Assembly (NCBI GenBank): GCA_963169055.1
Contig: CAUJFU010000067.1
Coordinates: 1-8,802 of the forward strand
Reading direction: 5' to 3'
Source: Myxococcota bacterium
GTDB taxonomy: Bacteria; Myxococcota_C; UBA6777
Length of the DNA: 8,802 nt
The notes beneath the pieces are model-generated. The model saw only the letters and a program-made list of their open reading frames with translations. It was not told the DNA's origin and made no database searches. The position numbers were made by a program, and so were the translations under genes. Shown here piece by piece: positions 6,319 to 8,802 of the stretch. Every line of letters begins with the position of its first letter. Position 1 is the stretch's first letter.

Positions 6319-7176
6319 TCAGGGGCAGGTGATCCCATCGTCGACGAGGCCGTTACAGTCGTTGTCTTTTTTGTCGCAAGTCTCGGTAGCAGGGATGACT
6401 TGGCCGAGGCAGATCGGTTTGCCGTCTTTGCACGAAGTCAGTCCCGCACGACACTCACCCCGTCCAAGCGTTCCCGAAGCACCTTCGTAGCAAGGATTGG
6501 GTGCGATGTTGTCGACAAGACCGTCGCAGTTGGTGTCTTTTCCGTTGCAAACTTCGGTGGCGTTGGGATTGCGTGCGGGGTCGTTGTCGTCGCAATCACG
6601 GTCGTTGGTAAAGCCGTCTTTGTCGGCATCTTGGAGGGTGCGGCATGTACCGCTTTGACAAAATTGGCCTTTGGTGCAATCGGGGTTGCAGCGTTTTTGA
6701 CAGACACCATCGACGCAAACTTCGCCGTTGGCGCATTCGGGTGCGCAGATGCGTTTGCACAAACCGTTGTCGCAGATATAGCCGAGTTGCGGGCAAGGCG
6801 GATTACATTCGACGCGAAGAACACAGCTTCCACGGAAGCAAGTGTATCCTTGGGGACAGGCCGACTTACAGCCTTCGACGGAGACGCAACGACCGAGCTT
6901 TTCATCACAAAAGAACCCAGCTTCGCAAGGTGTAGCACAAGCGATGGTGTTGCTGTCTGGATAACGGTCCACGCACTTGCCGTCGACGCAGCGTTGATCG
7001 GCGGGACAATCGGGGTTGCAGATGGCGGCGGTTAATTCACAACCTTTGGAGGTCAAGGTGTAGCCGGGACCGCAATTTTGGACGGGAGGATCGCTGATGA
7101 TGGCGCAGTTGAGGAGCCAAAGGCCCATCGTAAACAAAGAGACGCGAAGAACAATACTGCGAAACGCAAGCTTCAT
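6319..7176 (-). CDS. Cys-rich exported protein with MopE-type metal-binding repeat
   Basis: Predicted exported protein of 285 residues, 37 of them cysteine. The N-terminus is a signal peptide; LLNC would put a lipidated cysteine at residue 24, but asparagine at -1 is atypical, so lipidation is uncertain. Residues 53-178 form six units of C-x3-C-x5(6)-C-x4(6)-C. Residues 183-281 match the 'putative metal-binding motif' repeat found in MopE (copper-binding outer-surface protein of Methylococcus) and in many myxobacterial proteins: 'DADKDGFTNDRDCDDNDP', then 'EVCNGKDTNCDGLVD', 'GTLGRGECRAGLTSC' and 'ETCDKKDNDCNGLVDDG'. The acidic side chains suggest calcium or another metal. The ATG at 7174-7176 is chosen because AGGA (7189-7186) precedes it by 9 bases and the signal peptide starts there, rather than at an in-frame upstream codon. 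It may be functionally linked to the similar large Cys-rich gene downstream. Confidence 0.85.
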   Translation of the reverse strand: MKLAFRSIVLRVSLFTMGLWLLNCAIISDPPVQNCGPGYTLTSKGCELTAAICNPDCPADQRCVDGKCVDRYPDSNTIACATPCEAGFFCDEKLGRCVSVEGCKSACPQGYTCFRGSCVLRVECNPPCPQLGYICDNGLCKRICAPECANGEVCVDGVCQKRCNPDCTKGQFCQSGTCRTLQDADKDGFTNDRDCDDNDPARNPNATEVCNGKDTNCDGLVDNIAPNPCYEGASGTLGRGECRAGLTSCKDGKPICLGQVIPATETCDKKDNDCNGLVDDGITCP

Positions 7177-7198
7177 GATGTGGGTTCCTACATCTTTT

Positions 7199-7215
7199 TT
7201 GCGCGAGGTGCGCAA
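7199..7215. promoter_or_regulatory. Perfect 17-bp palindrome before the MopE-type gene
   Basis: TTGCGC (7199-7204) and GCGCAA (7210-7215) are exact inverted repeats around GAGGT. The element ends 22 bases before the start codon and next to the ribosome binding site. It could be a repressor operator or an mRNA hairpin. On the - strand it is followed by A residues rather than T, so it is not a terminator of an upstream transcript. Confidence 0.4.
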
Positions 7216-7299
7216 CATCCAAAAGGAGATTCATCTCGCCAAAGGGCGCGAGGGTCAAAACAAAATTCACGGCAAAACGAAGGTCTATCCAGCGAGATG

Positions 7300-7328
7300 A
7301 TTTTATCGAAGGAGAAGACATTTCTTCT
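7300..7328 (-). promoter_or_regulatory. Candidate -10 box with adjacent palindrome before the MopE-type gene
   Basis: On the - strand TAAAAT (7305-7300) matches the -10 consensus at five of six positions. No recognisable -35 box lies at the right distance. Instead a perfect inverted repeat, AGAAGA-CATT-TCTTCT (7313-7328), covers roughly where the promoter spacer and -35 region would be. That arrangement fits an activator- or repressor-controlled promoter. A perfect TTGACA exists further upstream (7380-7375) but lacks a good -10 partner. Confidence 0.3.
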
Positions 7329-7430
7329 GAACGCACCCAGAGGGATGGATTGCTTTTGCAGAACCCAAACGATTTGTCAAGTCTTTTTGGCTCTTCGTCA
7401 CAGGATGGCCCGAAAGACCGGATGCGCGGT

Positions 7431-8108
7431 TCATTGCTCCAGTTGGGGAGCGTACAGCCAAAGGCCGAGGATGAAAAACAGCAAATCAAACAGCAGAAAG
7501 CCGCGCACCCAAAAAGCGGTTTGCGGAAGCCCTGCTACGCCCAAAAGCTCGGATGTTGCTCGTGCTCCGCTGATCAAGATCGGCAACACCAACGGCAAGA
7601 ACAACAAAGGTAAAAGCGCCTCCCGAAACCGTGCATGCAGCAACAACGTCGCCATCAACGTACCGATGATCGAAAACCCCCACAAACCAAGCAGCATGAT
7701 CGGGATCAGATCAGGCCAAAGCATCGTGATATCCGCTTGGAACATAAAAGCCGCCAGCGGCACCGACCACAACGCACAACTCAACAGAAACAACAACAAC
7801 GACATCTGCTTGGCTAAAAAGATCGCCTCATACGCAACAGGAGCCATCCGCAAACCGTTTAACGCCCCCTCTTCCAATTCGGCAGCGTACAAACGCCCCA
7901 TCCCAAGGGTTCCTGCAAACGCCAACGTCGCCCACAACAAACCACTCACCACTTGGCGTTGCACCGTTGGACTCGCTTGCAGCGAAAGGCCAAACACCGA
8001 CAACGACAAAAATGTAAAGAAAAAGATCGTCGTAAGCATCTCACGACTTCGCCACTCCAAGCGCAGATCTTTCTTCAACAATGCCCAGACTTGTCTGGCA
8101 AAAGACAT
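7431..8108 (-). CDS. ccmB: CcmB-like heme exporter / cytochrome c maturation membrane protein
   Basis: Integral membrane protein of 225 residues, close to the usual CcmB length of about 220. CcmB is the membrane partner of the ATPase CcmA and works with CcmC in moving heme to CcmE for cytochrome c maturation. The family signatures are visible: 'KDLRLEWRSRE' (13-23) before the first helix and 'LGMGRLYAAELEEGALNGL' (68-86). About six hydrophobic helices fall near 25-42, 53-73, 101-123, 132-157, 164-180 and 201-219. The ATG at 8106-8108 has GAGGTG a few bases upstream. Neither ccmA nor ccmC is beside it: 694 bases without a clear gene lie upstream and an exported Cys-rich gene downstream. A generic ABC-2 permease is the alternative, but the two signatures favour CcmB. 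Confidence 0.85.
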   Translation of the reverse strand: MSFARQVWALLKKDLRLEWRSREMLTTIFFFTFLSLSVFGLSLQASPTVQRQVVSGLLWATLAFAGTLGMGRLYAAELEEGALNGLRMAPVAYEAIFLAKQMSLLLFLLSCALWSVPLAAFMFQADITMLWPDLIPIMLLGLWGFSIIGTLMATLLLHARFREALLPLLFLPLVLPILISGARATSELLGVAGLPQTAFWVRGFLLFDLLFFILGLWLYAPQLEQ

Positions 8109-8547
8109 TCTTCACCTCGCACAACCATCCACCCAAATACGCCGACTATCCATCAAGCCAACATCCCAAACACCCTCAGGCTTGGCGCAAGTACCCTATC
8201 TGTCGCCTCGATGCAAGAGCCTTGTTCACACAAAAGAAGCTCAAGCGCCACAACGGTGGATTCGCTCGGCTCCCAAGAGAAGGCCAGCCAGTTTGCAAAA
8301 AAGGCTCTTTCCACAACGTTTGATCTGTGATAACCATGCAGCGCAGGAGCAGAACACCTCACCGATCCCCTTCAAATCGCTTGGTATGCTGCGGGGTTGG
8401 GGGTTTTGATTGCGTTTTTTGAACGCGATTCGCATGCTGGTTTTGCTTCTATGCTCTCTGCGTAGAGTATTCCTCCATCGACAGATTGTACGGGCCGACG
8501 GGATCACACCCTATCCCCAACCACAAGAAGTTTTCAAAGGCCAACGA

Positions 8548-8584
8548 CCCACCCCTAAAGGGGCGGGCTTGTTTCGGCAAGCCC
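8548..8584. repeat. Two overlapping, mutually exclusive hairpins
   Basis: Hairpin A pairs CCC-A-CCCC (8548-8555) with GGGG-C-GGG (8560-8567) around a TAAA loop, with one A/C mismatch. Hairpin B pairs GGGCTTG (8565-8571) with CAAGCCC (8578-8584) around TTTCGG. They share GGG at 8565-8567, so a transcript could form only one fully at a time. Read on the - strand, hairpin A with its CTTTAG loop resembles the subterminal hairpin at the right end of IS200/IS605-type elements. Confidence 0.6.
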
Positions 8585-8594
8585 AGTTGACCAG

Positions 8595-8631
8595 ACGACA
8601 ACAGAGGAAGTGGCGCAAGCCAAGTTGTTGT
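8595..8631. repeat. Stem with internal GNRA-type tetraloop hairpin
   Basis: ACGACAAC (8595-8602) can pair with GTTGTTGT (8624-8631) using one G-T wobble. Inside it, TGGC (8611-8614) and GCCA (8619-8622) enclose GCAA, a GNRA tetraloop when read on the + strand. This nested arrangement is more RNA-like than a random inverted repeat, but no known RNA family was recognised. Confidence 0.4.
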
Positions 8632-8802
8632 ACACGATAGAGAGCATGTAGAGACCCTCGAATGCCGCCTCAGTTCGGGGCCAAGGGCGTGGCGCTGTAA
8701 ACATCTGCTTGGGTGAGCGGAAGTCAACCACAATGCGAAGGCTCTCCTATCCCGTCTTCTGGATGTCGGATTCTGTGCTTGCCTCAAAAAGTACAGATAC
8801 GC

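Larger units (their letters stand above)
8109..8802. other. Long stretch without a convincing gene, rich in hairpins
   Basis: No open frame in these 694 bases has a ribosome binding site together with recognisable protein motifs; the longest candidate (8449-8787, - strand) starts with TTG and reads as Arg/Ser/Leu-rich sequence without a known domain. The part nearest ccmB should hold its promoter, but I found no good -35/-10 pair. The right half (about 8440-8680) contains several stable inverted repeats listed separately. The sequence may be noncoding regulatory DNA, an RNA gene or a decayed element. Confidence 0.5.

Noticed and set aside
6006-6338. N-terminal extension of the large Cys-rich protein by 111 codons
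   Set aside because: The signal peptide and ribosome binding site place the start at 6005; the extension covers 35-bp noncoding repeats and overlaps the previous gene's stop.
7352-7380. Perfect TTGACA as a -35 box upstream of the MopE-type gene
   Set aside because: At 16-18 bases downstream the possible -10 sequences match the consensus at only two or three of six positions.
7078-8409. Long + strand open frame (443 codons) opposite ccmB
   Set aside because: It lies antisense to CcmB, whose helices and family signatures are clear; the + strand translation is Lys/Asn/Ser-rich without recognisable motifs.
8643-8651. AGCATGTAG, reminiscent of the tmRNA 3' domain
   Set aside because: No tag-peptide reading frame, no GGTTCGA-type T-loop and no CCA end follow at the expected distance.
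8747-8802. Possible 3' end of a - strand gene entering from beyond the right edge (17 codons then TAG)
   Set aside because: Seventeen codons without a recognisable motif are too few to call a gene, and other frames are also open there.

Overview
The window looks chromosomal and comes from a mid-GC Gram-negative bacterium. It is most like the Myxococcota/Bradymonadota side of the former Deltaproteobacteria. This assignment is an inference from gene content: exported DUF4397 and fibronectin-III lipoproteins, very cysteine-rich lipoproteins, a MopE-type metal-binding repeat, an NtrC-type regulator and a SIRT4-like sirtuin. No rRNA, tRNA, CRISPR array or intact mobile element was found.

Layout. 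Positions 1-2555 are read on the + strand: the 3' end of a DUF4397 protein (2-322), a gap, then a fibronectin-III lipoprotein (601-1626) whose stop codon overlaps the start of a class-II sirtuin (1626-2555). From 2552 onward every gene is on the - strand. In the order they would be transcribed, these are a CcmB-like membrane protein (7431-8108), a cysteine-rich MopE-type lipoprotein (6319-7176), a large 86-cysteine lipoprotein (4233-6005) and a sigma-54-dependent response regulator (2552-3892). The sirtuin and the regulator converge and share a single TTAA for both stop codons. The right-hand 694 bases (8109-8802) contain no convincing gene but do contain several hairpins.

How the genes may work together. 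The clearest theme is the cell envelope. Three proteins look like secreted or lipid-anchored surface proteins, two of them extreme in disulfide potential, and CcmB belongs to the heme-export/cytochrome c maturation apparatus in the inner membrane. The two cysteine-rich lipoproteins are probably separate transcription units: the large one has its own leader region with a candidate sigma-70 promoter, a pair of 35-bp tandem repeats upstream of it and a candidate intrinsic terminator behind it. The regulator has no partner histidine kinase here, so its targets cannot be read from the window. The sirtuin is translationally coupled to the lipoprotein gene in front of it, an odd pairing of a cytoplasmic enzyme with an envelope protein.

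I did not find a recognisable new defence or mobile system. The most interesting unexplained items are the homopolymeric C tracts at the start of the sirtuin, the 35-bp tandem repeats at 6201-6270, the palindromes in front of the MopE-type gene, the natural GAFTDA variant in the regulator and the structured non-coding right edge.
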